Assembly: GCA_910588415.1 (NCBI GenBank)
Contig: CAJUPK010000003.1
Coordinates: 1-47,801 of the forward strand
Direction of reading: 5' to 3'
DNA length: 47,801 nucleotides
From: an uncultured Oscillospiraceae bacterium
GTDB lineage: Bacteria > Bacillota > Clostridia > Oscillospirales > Acutalibacteraceae
The position numbers and the translations under genes are program-made. Below, piece after piece: positions 34,387 to 42,826 of this stretch (positions within the stretch are counted from its first letter, which is position 1; each line of letters opens with the position of its first letter). Under the pieces are notes generated by a model. It made no database searches, was not told where the DNA came from, and worked only from the letters and a program-made list of their open reading frames with translations.

Positions 34387-34752
34387 ATGGACAACACAAA
34401 GGTATTTGCCATGAAGCTTTCTAAGGTGTACCCCCTTCTGGTGCAGAAGGCCGAGAGACGGGGCCGCACCCAGGGCGAGGTGGATGAGATCATCCGCTGG
34501 CTTACAGGCTATGACCAGGCCGGGCTGGAAAGGCAGCTGGAGCAGGACGGACCCTACGGCCAGTTTCTGGAAGAGGCCCCTGCCTGGAACCCCCACGCCA
34601 GGCTCATCAAGGGCATGATCTGCCGCGTGCGGGTAGAGGCCATTCAGGACCCGCTGATGTGGCGGGTCCGCTGCCTGGACAAGCTCATCGACGAGCTGGC
34701 CAGGGGCAGGGCCATGGAGAACATTCTGCGCAGCGGGGAGGAAGCCCAATGA
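34387..34752 (+). CDS. DUF2200-family protein
   Basis: 121 residues with the pattern of this small domain family: KVYPLLVQKAERRGRTQGEV followed by DEIIRWLTGYDQAGLE, and a second half rich in Trp/Pro (AWNPHARLIKGMICRVR). No biochemical role is known to me. AGGAGG precedes the ATG. Its TGA overlaps the ATG of the next gene (ATGA), so the two are translationally coupled. Confidence 0.8.
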   Translation: MDNTKVFAMKLSKVYPLLVQKAERRGRTQGEVDEIIRWLTGYDQAGLERQLEQDGPYGQFLEEAPAWNPHARLIKGMICRVRVEAIQDPLMWRVRCLDKLIDELARGRAMENILRSGEEAQ

Positions 34753-35288
34753 ACCCTACCGTTTCGGGCAGGCTTGTGGTGCGGCCTATGGAATATCCTG
34801 ACACAGAGGCCCTGGCCCAGGGAGAGAGGGAACAGGGCTGGTCCGGCTCAGAGGAAAAGCTTCAAAGCCGGTGGGCAGATCTGCAGGCCGGGAAGGCTGT
34901 GGGCCTTGTGGCTGAGTATGAGGGTGCTGCGGCAGGGTACATTTTTGTATATCCAGAGGGGCTGGGCGGCCCTTTCGGCGGCAGGGGAATCCCGGAAATC
35001 GTGGACTTCAATGTGTTGGTGAAGTACCGCCGCAGGGGCATTGGCACGGCCCTGATGGACGCGGCGGAGAGGACTGCCGCTGGCTATGGGGACAGGGTGT
35101 ATCTGGCTGTGGGCCTGCACAGCGGCTATGGAATGTACGTCAGCCGGGGCTATGTGCCCGACGGCTCTGGAGTGTGGTATGGAGAGGCTGTCTGCCCGGC
35201 CTATGGGGAATGCAGGAACGATGATGATTTGGTGCTGTATTTTTGGAAGAGGCTGAATGGGACGCGGTCTTGGGAAGGGCGTTCCTAA
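34749..35288 (+). CDS. GNAT-family N-acetyltransferase
   Basis: 179 residues. The acetyl-CoA-binding motif A is YRRRGIGTALMDAAER, preceded by IVDFNVLVK (beta-4), and a late GYGMYVSRGYVP as in many GNAT proteins. Substrate unknown. The frame is open from 34659, but the ATG at 34749, overlapping the previous stop as ATGA, gives the normal start. Last gene before the ParC-like gene, 55 nt away. Confidence 0.87.
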   Translation: MNPTVSGRLVVRPMEYPDTEALAQGEREQGWSGSEEKLQSRWADLQAGKAVGLVAEYEGAAAGYIFVYPEGLGGPFGGRGIPEIVDFNVLVKYRRRGIGTALMDAAERTAAGYGDRVYLAVGLHSGYGMYVSRGYVPDGSGVWYGEAVCPAYGECRNDDDLVLYFWKRLNGTRSWEGRS

Positions 35289-35343
35289 AGCGCGGACTGC
35301 AATCGTCCCATATCCTATCGGCCTTAGTTCGTGAAAGGAAAAA

Positions 35344-37581
35344 GTGAGAAATATGCCAAGAAAAGAGAAAAGGACCCCAAAAAGCACGGGCAAGGTCCAG
35401 GGCTATATTGCCGGGGCAGGGGAAATTGTGGAGCAGGACGTGGGGGACACCCTGCGGAAAAACTATATGCCCTATGCCATGAGCGTGATTTTAAGCCGGG
35501 CCCTGCCGGAGATAGACGGGCTGAAGCCCTCCCAGCGGAAGCTGCTGTACACCATGTACAAGATGGGGCTTTTGGGGGAGGGGCGCAAAAAATCCGCCAC
35601 CATTGTGGGCGAGGTGATGAAGCTGAACCCCCACGGGGACGGGCCCATTTACGACACCATGGTGCGGCTCTCCCGGGGCTATGACGCCCTTCTGCACCCC
35701 TATGTGGACAGCAAGGGCAACTTTGGCAAGGCCTACTCCCGGGACATGGCCTGGGCCGCTCCCCGGTATACAGAGGCCCGGCTGGACAGCCTTTGCAAAG
35801 AGCTGTTCCGGGACATTGACCGGGACACAGTGGACTTTGTGGACAACTACGACAACACCATGAAAGAGCCCACTTTGCTGCCCTGCACCTTCCCTGCCAT
35901 TTTAACCAATGTGAGCACAGGCATTGCCGTGGGCATGGCCTGCAATATCTGCTCCTTCAACCTGGCAGAGCTCTGCCGCACCACCATTGCCCTGATGCGG
36001 GACCCCCAGACCGACCTGTTTGAGACCCTGCAGGCCCCGGACTTTCCCGGCGGCGGCCAGCTGATCTTTGACCGGGGGCAGATGGAGAAAATCTATGAGA
36101 CAGGCCGGGGCAGCTTCCGGGTGCGCAGCCGGTGGAGCTTTGACAAGGCCGCCAACTGCATTGACGTGACCCAGATTCCCCCCTCCACCAATGTGGAGAC
36201 CATTGTGGAGAAGATCATTGACCTGGCCAAAACCAACAAGCTGCGGGAAGTGGCAGACGTGCGGGACGAGACGGACCTGGACGGCCTGAAAATTACCATT
36301 GACCTGAAGCGGGGCACAGACCCGGACAAGCTGATACAAAAGCTCTTTAAGCTCACCACCCTGGAGGACAGCTTTGCCTGCAACTTCAATGTGCTGGTGG
36401 CCGGGGTGCCCCGGGTGCTGGGGGTGCGGGCCCTTCTGGAGGAGTGGACGGCCTTTCGCATGGAGTGCGTACGGCGGCGTACCTTCTTTGACCTCTCCAA
36501 GAAGAGGGAAAAGCTCCACCTGCTGCAGGGCCTTGCGGCCATTCTGCTGGACATTGACAAGGCCATCCGCATTGTGCGGGAGACGGCCGAGGAGGCAGAG
36601 GTGGTGCCCAACCTGATGATTGGCTTTGGCATTGACCAGGTCCAAGCAGAGTATGTGGCGGAGATCCGCCTGCGCCACCTGAACCGGGAGTACATCCTCA
36701 AGCGCACAGAAGAGACCAGCCAGCTGGAAAAGGACATTGCCCAGCTGGAGGCGGTTTTGGGCAGCAAGGCTAAAATGCAGGCCATCATCATCAAAGAGCT
36801 GGAGGCCGTGGTAAAGACCTATGGCCAGCCCCGGCGCACCATTCTGCTCTACGCGGACGAGCTTCAGGAAACGGTCATCCGGGAGGAGGTGCCCGACTAC
36901 CCGGTCCACCTGTTCTTCACCCAGGAGGGGTACTTTAAAAAGATCACCCCCCAGTCCCTGCGCATGAGCGGCGACCACAAGCTGAAAGAGGGCGACGCCC
37001 TAGCCCAGACCCTGGAGAGCCAGAACAGCGCCGAGCTGCTGTTCTTCTCAGACCAGTGCCAGGTGTACAAAAGCCGGGCCGCGGATTTTGACGACAGCAA
37101 AACCAGCGTATTGGGGGACTATATTCCCGCCAAAATGCAGATGGAGGAGGGCGAGCGGGCGGTCTACATGGCCTGCACCCAGGACTTTTCCGGGTACATG
37201 CTCTTTGTGTTTGAGAACGGCAAGGCCGCCAAGGTGGAGCTGAGCGCCTACCAGACCAAGACCAACCGGAAAAAGCTGCTGAGCGCCTACAGCGACAAGT
37301 CCCCCCTGGCAGCGGTTCTGCAGCTGCGGGAGGACTGCGAGGTGCTGCTGACCGCCAGCTCTGGCCGGATGCTGCTGTTCCACACAGGGCTGATTGCCCC
37401 CAAGGCCACCAAAAACACCCAGGGCGTCCAGGCCATGAACCTGAAAAAAGGCCAGCGGGTGCTTGGGGCTGTCCTGTACACAGAGGGCAGCCTGCAAAAC
37501 CCCGCCCGGTACAGAAAGAAGCTCCCGGCCCTGGGCGCACTGCCAGACAGCGAAGAGGCCGGCGAGCAGCTGCAGCTGTAA
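35344..37581 (+). CDS. parC: Divergent type IIA topoisomerase A subunit (ParC/GyrA-like)
   Basis: 745 residues. The winged-helix breakage-reunion domain has the DNA-linking Tyr142 in APRYTEARL, and a tower/coiled-coil region and C-terminal blades follow. At the site that binds quinolones the sequence is PHGDGPIYD: the Ser of E. coli GyrA position 83 is Gly, while the acidic residue at 87 is kept. The C-terminal part lacks an obvious GyrA box, favouring a ParC-like (decatenase) role. Start: GTG 35344 has AAAGGA 4 nt upstream; ATG 35353 is an alternative. It pairs with the B subunit at 32016, three genes upstream. Confidence 0.87.
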   Translation: MRNMPRKEKRTPKSTGKVQGYIAGAGEIVEQDVGDTLRKNYMPYAMSVILSRALPEIDGLKPSQRKLLYTMYKMGLLGEGRKKSATIVGEVMKLNPHGDGPIYDTMVRLSRGYDALLHPYVDSKGNFGKAYSRDMAWAAPRYTEARLDSLCKELFRDIDRDTVDFVDNYDNTMKEPTLLPCTFPAILTNVSTGIAVGMACNICSFNLAELCRTTIALMRDPQTDLFETLQAPDFPGGGQLIFDRGQMEKIYETGRGSFRVRSRWSFDKAANCIDVTQIPPSTNVETIVEKIIDLAKTNKLREVADVRDETDLDGLKITIDLKRGTDPDKLIQKLFKLTTLEDSFACNFNVLVAGVPRVLGVRALLEEWTAFRMECVRRRTFFDLSKKREKLHLLQGLAAILLDIDKAIRIVRETAEEAEVVPNLMIGFGIDQVQAEYVAEIRLRHLNREYILKRTEETSQLEKDIAQLEAVLGSKAKMQAIIIKELEAVVKTYGQPRRTILLYADELQETVIREEVPDYPVHLFFTQEGYFKKITPQSLRMSGDHKLKEGDALAQTLESQNSAELLFFSDQCQVYKSRAADFDDSKTSVLGDYIPAKMQMEEGERAVYMACTQDFSGYMLFVFENGKAAKVELSAYQTKTNRKKLLSAYSDKSPLAAVLQLREDCEVLLTASSGRMLLFHTGLIAPKATKNTQGVQAMNLKKGQRVLGAVLYTEGSLQNPARYRKKLPALGALPDSEEAGEQLQL

Positions 37582-37726
37582 GAAGCCAGAAGCTTTTTAC
37601 AGGGAATGAGTAAAAAAGCGCGCCTGTGTGGCAGGCCTGGGAGGCTCGCTTTCAAAACCTCCCTTACTTTTGTGAAAGTTTCGCCAACCTTTTCAAAGAC
37701 GTTGCCTGCGGCAAGTCACGGAGTTT

Positions 37727-37898
37727 TTGACATTGGCCCTTTGGGCCAAGTCACGGAATTTTCCTCCGTCGTGCGAAGCACTCGCTTTTGCTGCGCAAAA
37801 GTACGAGGAAAATTCCTACCTGGGTGGTTTTTTGGAAGCTGGGTGGAAGCAGGTAGTGGTTCTATGTTGGCTGGGCGGCAGCCAAGAAAGGGCTCAAG
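37727..37898 (+). repeat. Repeat family A, copy A3 (partial)
   Basis: Starts TTGACATTGGCCCTTTGGGC and runs through the core stem GGAATTTTCC...GGAAAATTCC (37755-37816) almost identically to A2, but stops at AAAGGGCTCAAG before the last two hairpins, where copy A4 begins. Confidence 0.8.
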
Positions 37899-38113
37899 TT
37901 GACGTTGCCTTCGGTAAGTCACGGAGTTTCGTCTCTTCGCGCAAGGCGCTCGTTTTCCTTCGGAAAATGCAGACAAAACTCCTGCCCAGGCAATTCTAGG
38001 GCAGCTGAGTGGTAGGATGTAATGGTTCTATGCTGGCTGGGTGGCAGCCAAGGAAGGGGTCAAGGGGAACTGGTTCCCCTTGCGTGGTGTGGAGCAGCGT
38101 TCCACGGGCTTGC
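37899..38113 (+). repeat. Repeat family A, copy A4
   Basis: Directly abuts A3. TTGACGTTGCC, the core stem GGAGTTTCGTC...GACAAAACTCC (37923-37982, close to A1 rather than A3), then CAGCTGAGTGG, GGGGAACTGGTTCCCC and GTGGAGC-AGC-GTTCCAC. Tandem placement of two different sub-types. Confidence 0.8.
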
Positions 38114-38150
38114 CTCCACACCTAAAGTTATGCTTTGCTCCCAAAAAGCT

Positions 38151-38196
38151 GCGGCCAAGAGAGTTCTCCCTCTTGGCCGCATTTCTTTCTGTTTTT
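38151..38196. terminator. Bidirectional terminator between parC-like and recD2
   Basis: GCGGCCAAGAG (38151-38161), 8-nt loop, CTCTTGGCCGC (38170-38180), then ATTTCTTTCTGTTTTT on the plus strand; on the minus strand AGCTTTTTG follows. It serves two convergent units. Confidence 0.85.
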
Positions 38197-38208
38197 CCCT
38201 GCACCTGG

Positions 38209-40461
38209 CTACAGCAGAGCCCTTTCCTCCCGGGTCAAAAACCACAGCAGCCCCGTATACCGCCGGGTCTTTTTGTCGTTGGCAACCATCTCCTCCAATA
38301 CCCGGGGCCTGCCCACCAGAATCAGCAGCTTCTTGGCCCTTGTCACCGCTGTATACAGCAGGTTCCGGTAGCACAGCTGGCTAGGCACCTTCAGCACCGG
38401 GATGATCACCGCGGTAAACTCATTGCCCTGGCTCTTGTGTACAGTGGCGGCATAGGCGGGTTCCAGCTCCAGGGCGGCGTGGTCAAAGTCATAGACCACG
38501 GTCTTGTCGTCAATCTTCACCTCAATGGCTCCGCCCGGCTTGTCGATCAGCGTCACCACGCCCATGTCCCCGTTAAAGATTCCCTGGCCCTCGGTGCCGT
38601 CCTCTTTGGTCCAGGGCAGCTGATAGTCGTTGCGCACCTGCATCACCTTGTCCCCCTGACGGAACAGGCTGCCGTTGATCTTCACCTCCGGCTTGCCCTT
38701 TTCCGGGGGATTCACCGCCTCCCGCAGCAGCCGGTTCAGCTCTGCGGTGCCCAGCTCTCCCTTGCGGCTGGGGCACAGCACCTGGATGTCCTCCCAGCTG
38801 GAGTACCCATAGCTAGCGGGAAGGCGCTGGCTGCACAGGGAGACGATCAGCTCCTGGGCGCTGGCCGCGTCCGTGCGCTGCAAAAAGAAGAAATCGCTGT
38901 CCTTCCGGGCCAGCTCTGGCAACCTGCCCTCCACAATCCGGTGAGCGCCAGCCACAATCAGGCTCTGCATGGACTGCCGGAATACCTCTGTCAGCTGCAC
39001 TGTAGGGAACAGCTGGGCGGCAATCAGGTCCCCCAGCACATTGCCCGCCCCCACAGAGGGCAGCTGGTCGCTGTCCCCCACCAAAATCAGGCGGCAGCCC
39101 AGGGGCAGAGCCCGCAGCACGCTCTCAAACACATAGGCGTCCACCATGGACATCTCGTCAATCACCAGGCACTCGCATTCCAGAGGGTTGCGCTCATTGC
39201 GGTTAAAGAAAGGGTTGTCGTGTTCATCCCAGTCCACCTGCAGCATCCGGTGGATGGTCTTGGCCTCCTCCCCGGTCAGGCTGCTCATACGCTTGGCGGC
39301 CCGCCCAGTGGGCGCGGCCAGCAGCACCCGCTCCCCCGCCTGTTTCAGGATATGTATGATGGCATTCAGGGTGGTGGTCTTTCCGGTGCCAGGGCCGCCG
39401 GTCAAAATCAATATTCCCTGCTCCATGGCCGCCTGAATGGCCGCCCGCTGCTTGCCCGCGTAGGCAATGCCCTCCCGCTCCTCGATGAGCCCAATCTGCA
39501 GGTCAGCCCCTGGCAGGGGATTGCCTCCGGCCCGCAGCATGGCCTTCATCCGCCCGGCAATGTACTCCTCGCACAAGTGCTGCTGCTGCAAAAACACAAA
39601 GGCCTTGCCCTGAAACTCCTCCCGCATCAACCGGAAGCTGCCGCAAAGGTTCTCCAGCCCCTCCTGGGCCAGGTCTAGGGTAACCCCCAGCAGCCGGGCA
39701 GCCACCTGGCACAGGCTGTCCTGGGGCAGACAGGTGTGGCCGTTGAGCAGATTGTGCCGCAGCACATACAGCACCCCGGCCTGCACCCGGCTCTCGTGGT
39801 CCTGGGGGCACTCCATGGATTGGGCGATGGCGTCCGCAATCTGAAAGCTCAGGCCAATGGCCTCGTCACAGAGGGCATAGGGGTCCTCCTGCACCAGCTG
39901 GATGGAATCCTGGCCATACTGCTTCCACACTAGGGCAGCCTCCTCCGGCGGTACGCCAAAGGCCCCCAGGTAGGTCATCAGCTCCCGTATGCCACACACC
40001 CGCCGGAACTCCTCGCTGATCTCCCGGGCCTTCTCCTCCGTAATGCCCTTCACCTGGGCCAGGCGGTCCGGCTCGTTTTCAATAACCTGCAGGGCCTGGG
40101 CCCCAAAAGCGTCCAAAATCCGCAGGGCCGTTACCTTGCCCACGCCCTTTATGGCACCAGAGGCCAGGTACTTCAACATGCCCCGCTCTGTGGTGGGCTG
40201 AGAGCGGGAGAAGCTTTCCGCCCGGAACTGGGGCCCATAGTTCACATTGGTCTCCCAGCGGCCCTGCACGCACAGCTCCTCCCCCACGCTGACAAAGGGG
40301 AAAGCCCCCACTACCGTGGCCTCGTCCTCTCCGGCCAGCAGGGTCAGCACCGTATACTGGTTGTTGTCGTTGTGGTAGAGGATGTGTTCTACCGTGCCGC
40401 TCAGTTCGCCTGGCCCGGCAGCCTCTTGCTCCTGCTGTTCCCACTGCTCCACTTGGTCCAC
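38209..40461 (-). CDS. recD2: RecD2-type 5'-3' DNA helicase
   Basis: 750 residues, the usual length. N-terminal OB-like and helix-hairpin-helix region (IKGVGKVTALRIL, QVKGITEEKAREI), then SF1 helicase motifs: Walker A GGPGTGKTTT (355-364), VIDEMSMVD, GDSDQLPSVGAG, and near the end YAATVHKSQGNEF and LLYTAVTRAKK. It acts without RecBC in DNA repair and replication-fork maintenance. The start is GTG 40461 with AGGAGG upstream, 7 nt after the stop of the preceding small gene, so translation is probably coupled. Confidence 0.94.
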   Translation of the reverse strand: MDQVEQWEQQEQEAAGPGELSGTVEHILYHNDNNQYTVLTLLAGEDEATVVGAFPFVSVGEELCVQGRWETNVNYGPQFRAESFSRSQPTTERGMLKYLASGAIKGVGKVTALRILDAFGAQALQVIENEPDRLAQVKGITEEKAREISEEFRRVCGIRELMTYLGAFGVPPEEAALVWKQYGQDSIQLVQEDPYALCDEAIGLSFQIADAIAQSMECPQDHESRVQAGVLYVLRHNLLNGHTCLPQDSLCQVAARLLGVTLDLAQEGLENLCGSFRLMREEFQGKAFVFLQQQHLCEEYIAGRMKAMLRAGGNPLPGADLQIGLIEEREGIAYAGKQRAAIQAAMEQGILILTGGPGTGKTTTLNAIIHILKQAGERVLLAAPTGRAAKRMSSLTGEEAKTIHRMLQVDWDEHDNPFFNRNERNPLECECLVIDEMSMVDAYVFESVLRALPLGCRLILVGDSDQLPSVGAGNVLGDLIAAQLFPTVQLTEVFRQSMQSLIVAGAHRIVEGRLPELARKDSDFFFLQRTDAASAQELIVSLCSQRLPASYGYSSWEDIQVLCPSRKGELGTAELNRLLREAVNPPEKGKPEVKINGSLFRQGDKVMQVRNDYQLPWTKEDGTEGQGIFNGDMGVVTLIDKPGGAIEVKIDDKTVVYDFDHAALELEPAYAATVHKSQGNEFTAVIIPVLKVPSQLCYRNLLYTAVTRAKKLLILVGRPRVLEEMVANDKKTRRYTGLLWFLTREERALL

Positions 40462-40468
40462 CGCCTTG

Positions 40469-40852
40469 CTACTCCTCCTGTTTTTCCATTCCCATGGCCT
40501 CTGCCGGGCCAGCCAGCCGCATGGCCAGCTCCTCCGGCCTGCAAAATTCCAGCTCCCGGTACCGCAGGCTCAGCCGCAGGGCAATCTCCCTGGCCTCCTG
40601 GCTGCCTGGGTCCAGGCACACCATCCGGCAGGGGGGCTTCAGGGCCATCCACTCCAGCCGTTCGCCCGCCGCCCGCAGCAGGGCCTCGCAGTCCTCCGCG
40701 CTTTTGGGCATCACCACCAGGGCCATGCCGCCTTGGCCCGCCCCCTGGCTCCGATTGTGCAGCCGGAAGCACAGCCAGCGCACCAGCTCCACCGCGCCCA
40801 ACACCATCAGCAGGCCCCCAGCCGTATAGGCCGCAATCATTCCAATATTCAC
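40469..40852 (-). CDS. Small N-terminally membrane-anchored protein in front of recD2
   Basis: 127 residues, not recognised. One hydrophobic helix near the N-terminus (IGMIAAYTAGGLLMVLGAVE) followed by a soluble part with alternating strands and helices, including a segment DPGSQEAREIALRLSLRYRE. The frame is open to a TTG at 40858, but GGGAGG is only 2 nt from it and 8 nt from the GTG at 40852, which I prefer. This Shine-Dalgarno lies in the 3' arm of a 14-bp hairpin. Directly upstream of recD2. Confidence 0.6.
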   Translation of the reverse strand: MNIGMIAAYTAGGLLMVLGAVELVRWLCFRLHNRSQGAGQGGMALVVMPKSAEDCEALLRAAGERLEWMALKPPCRMVCLDPGSQEAREIALRLSLRYRELEFCRPEELAMRLAGPAEAMGMEKQEE

Positions 40853-40854
40853 AG

Positions 40855-40900
40855 ACAACGCCTCCCTCGGGCTATCCTATGCGGGAGAGGGAGGCGTTGT
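40855..40900 (-). promoter_or_regulatory. Perfect 14-bp hairpin that masks a ribosome binding site
   Basis: ACAACGCCTCCCTC and GAGGGAGGCGTTGT pair around an 18-nt loop. On the minus-strand transcript the 3' arm contains the GGGAGG and the possible TTG start of the small membrane protein gene. No U-run follows it on that strand, so it fits translational control better than termination. Confidence 0.6.
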
Positions 40901-40977
40901 TCATCTTTGATTCTAACCAGGGCTGTTCCGTCTGCCCTGTGTCCAGTCTACTGGTCCGCTCCGCCTGCCCGGCCTGC

Positions 40978-41685
40978 TCAGCCCTGGCAGAGGATAACCG
41001 TGGCGTCCCGGTGCAGCTGCAGCACAGAGGCAGGCACCGCCGGGGTTACCGGACCCCGGAAAGCCCGGTCCACAATCTCCCGCTTGTCCGCTCCGGCAAT
41101 CAGCAGGACCCGTCGGGCCTTCATAATGGCGCCAATGCCCATGGTGACCGCCTGGGTGGGCACGTCCTCTATCCGGTCAAACAGCCGGGAGTTGGCCTTG
41201 ATGGTGCTCTCTGCCAGCTGCACGGTGTGTACCCGCACAGGGAACTCCTCCGCTGGCTCGTTAAACCCAATGTGCCCGTTGTGGCCAATGCCCAGCAGCT
41301 GCAGGTCCGGCCAGCCCAGGCTCTCCACCAGGGCCTCGTAGCGGTCGCACTCTGCCTGCATGTCCGGGGCAGAGCCGTCCGGCAGATGGGTGTTGGCCAG
41401 GTCCACGTTGACCCGGCTGAACAGGTTCTTGTTCATAAAGTACCGGTAGCTCTGGGGATTGTCCGGCGTAAGGCCGCAGTACTCGTCCAGATTCACGGTG
41501 CGTACCTGGGAGAAGTCCAGCGTACCCGCCTGGCACTTGGCGTGCAGGCCGTCATAGGTCCCCAGCGGGGAGGAGCCAGTGGCCAGGCCCAGCAGGCAGT
41601 CCGGCTTTAGCAGTACCTGGGCAGCGATGATATCCGCAGCCAGGGCGCTCATTTTTTCGTAGCTTTCCACTTCAATGATTCTCAT
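40978..41685 (-). CDS. nagB: Glucosamine-6-phosphate deaminase
   Basis: 235 residues. Family motifs: LGLATGSSPLGTYDGL near the start, the catalytic region VNLDEYCG (65-71) and GIGHNGHIGFNEP (132-144). It converts glucosamine-6-phosphate to fructose-6-phosphate and ammonia in amino-sugar use. ATG 41685 has AAAGGA upstream; the frame is open to 42030 only because it runs into the next gene's opposite frame. No nagA or transporter gene is adjacent. Confidence 0.95.
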   Translation of the reverse strand: MRIIEVESYEKMSALAADIIAAQVLLKPDCLLGLATGSSPLGTYDGLHAKCQAGTLDFSQVRTVNLDEYCGLTPDNPQSYRYFMNKNLFSRVNVDLANTHLPDGSAPDMQAECDRYEALVESLGWPDLQLLGIGHNGHIGFNEPAEEFPVRVHTVQLAESTIKANSRLFDRIEDVPTQAVTMGIGAIMKARRVLLIAGADKREIVDRAFRGPVTPAVPASVLQLHRDATVILCQG

Positions 41686-41724
41686 GGCAGATTTCCTTTC
41701 AGAGTATAAAAATATATTTTTGAT

Positions 41725-41841
41725 CAGGGGCTGCTTGAAAACCGCAAATACCTTCTTTGTCCCCACACAGGCGGTTTTCTCCTTGCACCCGCCTTGCCTG
41801 AGACAGAACTCCGGCATTTCCTCTATTTTTAACAAGCCCTG
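41725..41841. repeat. Repeat family B, copy 1
   Basis: 117 bp with imperfect inverted ends: CAGGGGCTGCTTGAAAA at the left, TTTTTAACAAGCCCTG at the right. Shares CGCAAATACC, CCGGC and CTCTATTTT with 44214-44305. Lies between nagB and the DMT transporter gene. Confidence 0.65.
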
Positions 41842-41890
41842 ACCAGAAGGTCCGCTGAACAGGCTTTCCGGTTCCCGCACAGATGGTTGT

Positions 41891-42826
41891 TTAATGGGGC
41901 TGGGCTGGTTCTTTCCGCTGCCTTTCCGGCAGCTGGGCCAGCACCACCCCCGCAAAGACCAGCCCGCAGCCCAGCACCTCCCGGAGAGACAGGGGCTGGT
42001 GCAGCACCAGCCAGCCAGACAGGGCCGCAAACACCGATTCCAGGCTCATCAGCAGGGAGGCCGCGGCTGGGTCCAGGCCCTTTTGCCCCACGATCTGCAG
42101 GGTATAGGCCACCCCGCTGGACATAATCCCTGTGTACAGCAGGGGCCCCCAGCTGGCCAGCAGGTCCCCCCACTGGAAGGAACCGCTCTCTAAAACCAGG
42201 GCCAGCAGGGTGGAGACCAGCCCTGCCACAAAGAACTGGATGCAGGACAGCTTGATGCAGTCCACCCGGGGAGAGAACCGGTCAATCACCAGAATATGAA
42301 AGGAGAAAAACACCGCGCTGACCAGCACCATGCCGTCCCCCAGCTCTATGCCCAGCTCTGCCAGGCCGCCGCTTACGCTGAGAAAATAAGCCCCCACCAG
42401 GGCCAACGCCACGGCCAGCCACAGCTTTTTGCCCCCCCGGCGGCCCAGAAAGATGCCCAGCACAGGCACGATCACAATGTACAGGGAGGTTAAAAATCCG
42501 GCCTTTCCCGCCGTGGTGTACTGCAGGCCCGCCTGCTGCAAAAGGCTGGCCGCTGAAAGGAACAGCCCGCACAGCAGCCCGCCCCGCAAAAGGGCCGGGT
42601 TTGTCCAGGCGTTGGCGGCCAGCACCTCCTGGCTGGCGCCCCGGCGCAGGCGGCCGCCTGCAAAAATGACGGGCAGCAGGGCAATGCTGCCCACAAAGGA
42701 CCGGGCCGCGTTAAAGACGCAGGGCCCCAGATAGTCCATGCCCATGCTCTGGGCCACAAAGGCTGTTCCCCAAATCAGGGCGGCAAAGGCCAGCAGCCCG
42801 CCCCGCAGGGCTTTAGGCAGTCTCAT
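41891..42826 (-). CDS. EamA/DMT-family transporter
   Basis: 311 residues, ten hydrophobic helices made of two repeats of five, typical of the drug/metabolite transporter superfamily. It begins RGGLLAFAALIWGTAFVAQS, the first-helix pattern of EamA proteins, and ends with LGCGLVFAGVVLAQLP. It probably exports a metabolite; the substrate is unknown. ATG 42826 lies inside the end of the MATE gene (14-nt overlap) with GAGGAA upstream, so the two transporters are translationally coupled. Confidence 0.9.
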   Translation of the reverse strand: MRLPKALRGGLLAFAALIWGTAFVAQSMGMDYLGPCVFNAARSFVGSIALLPVIFAGGRLRRGASQEVLAANAWTNPALLRGGLLCGLFLSAASLLQQAGLQYTTAGKAGFLTSLYIVIVPVLGIFLGRRGGKKLWLAVALALVGAYFLSVSGGLAELGIELGDGMVLVSAVFFSFHILVIDRFSPRVDCIKLSCIQFFVAGLVSTLLALVLESGSFQWGDLLASWGPLLYTGIMSSGVAYTLQIVGQKGLDPAAASLLMSLESVFAALSGWLVLHQPLSLREVLGCGLVFAGVVLAQLPERQRKEPAQPH

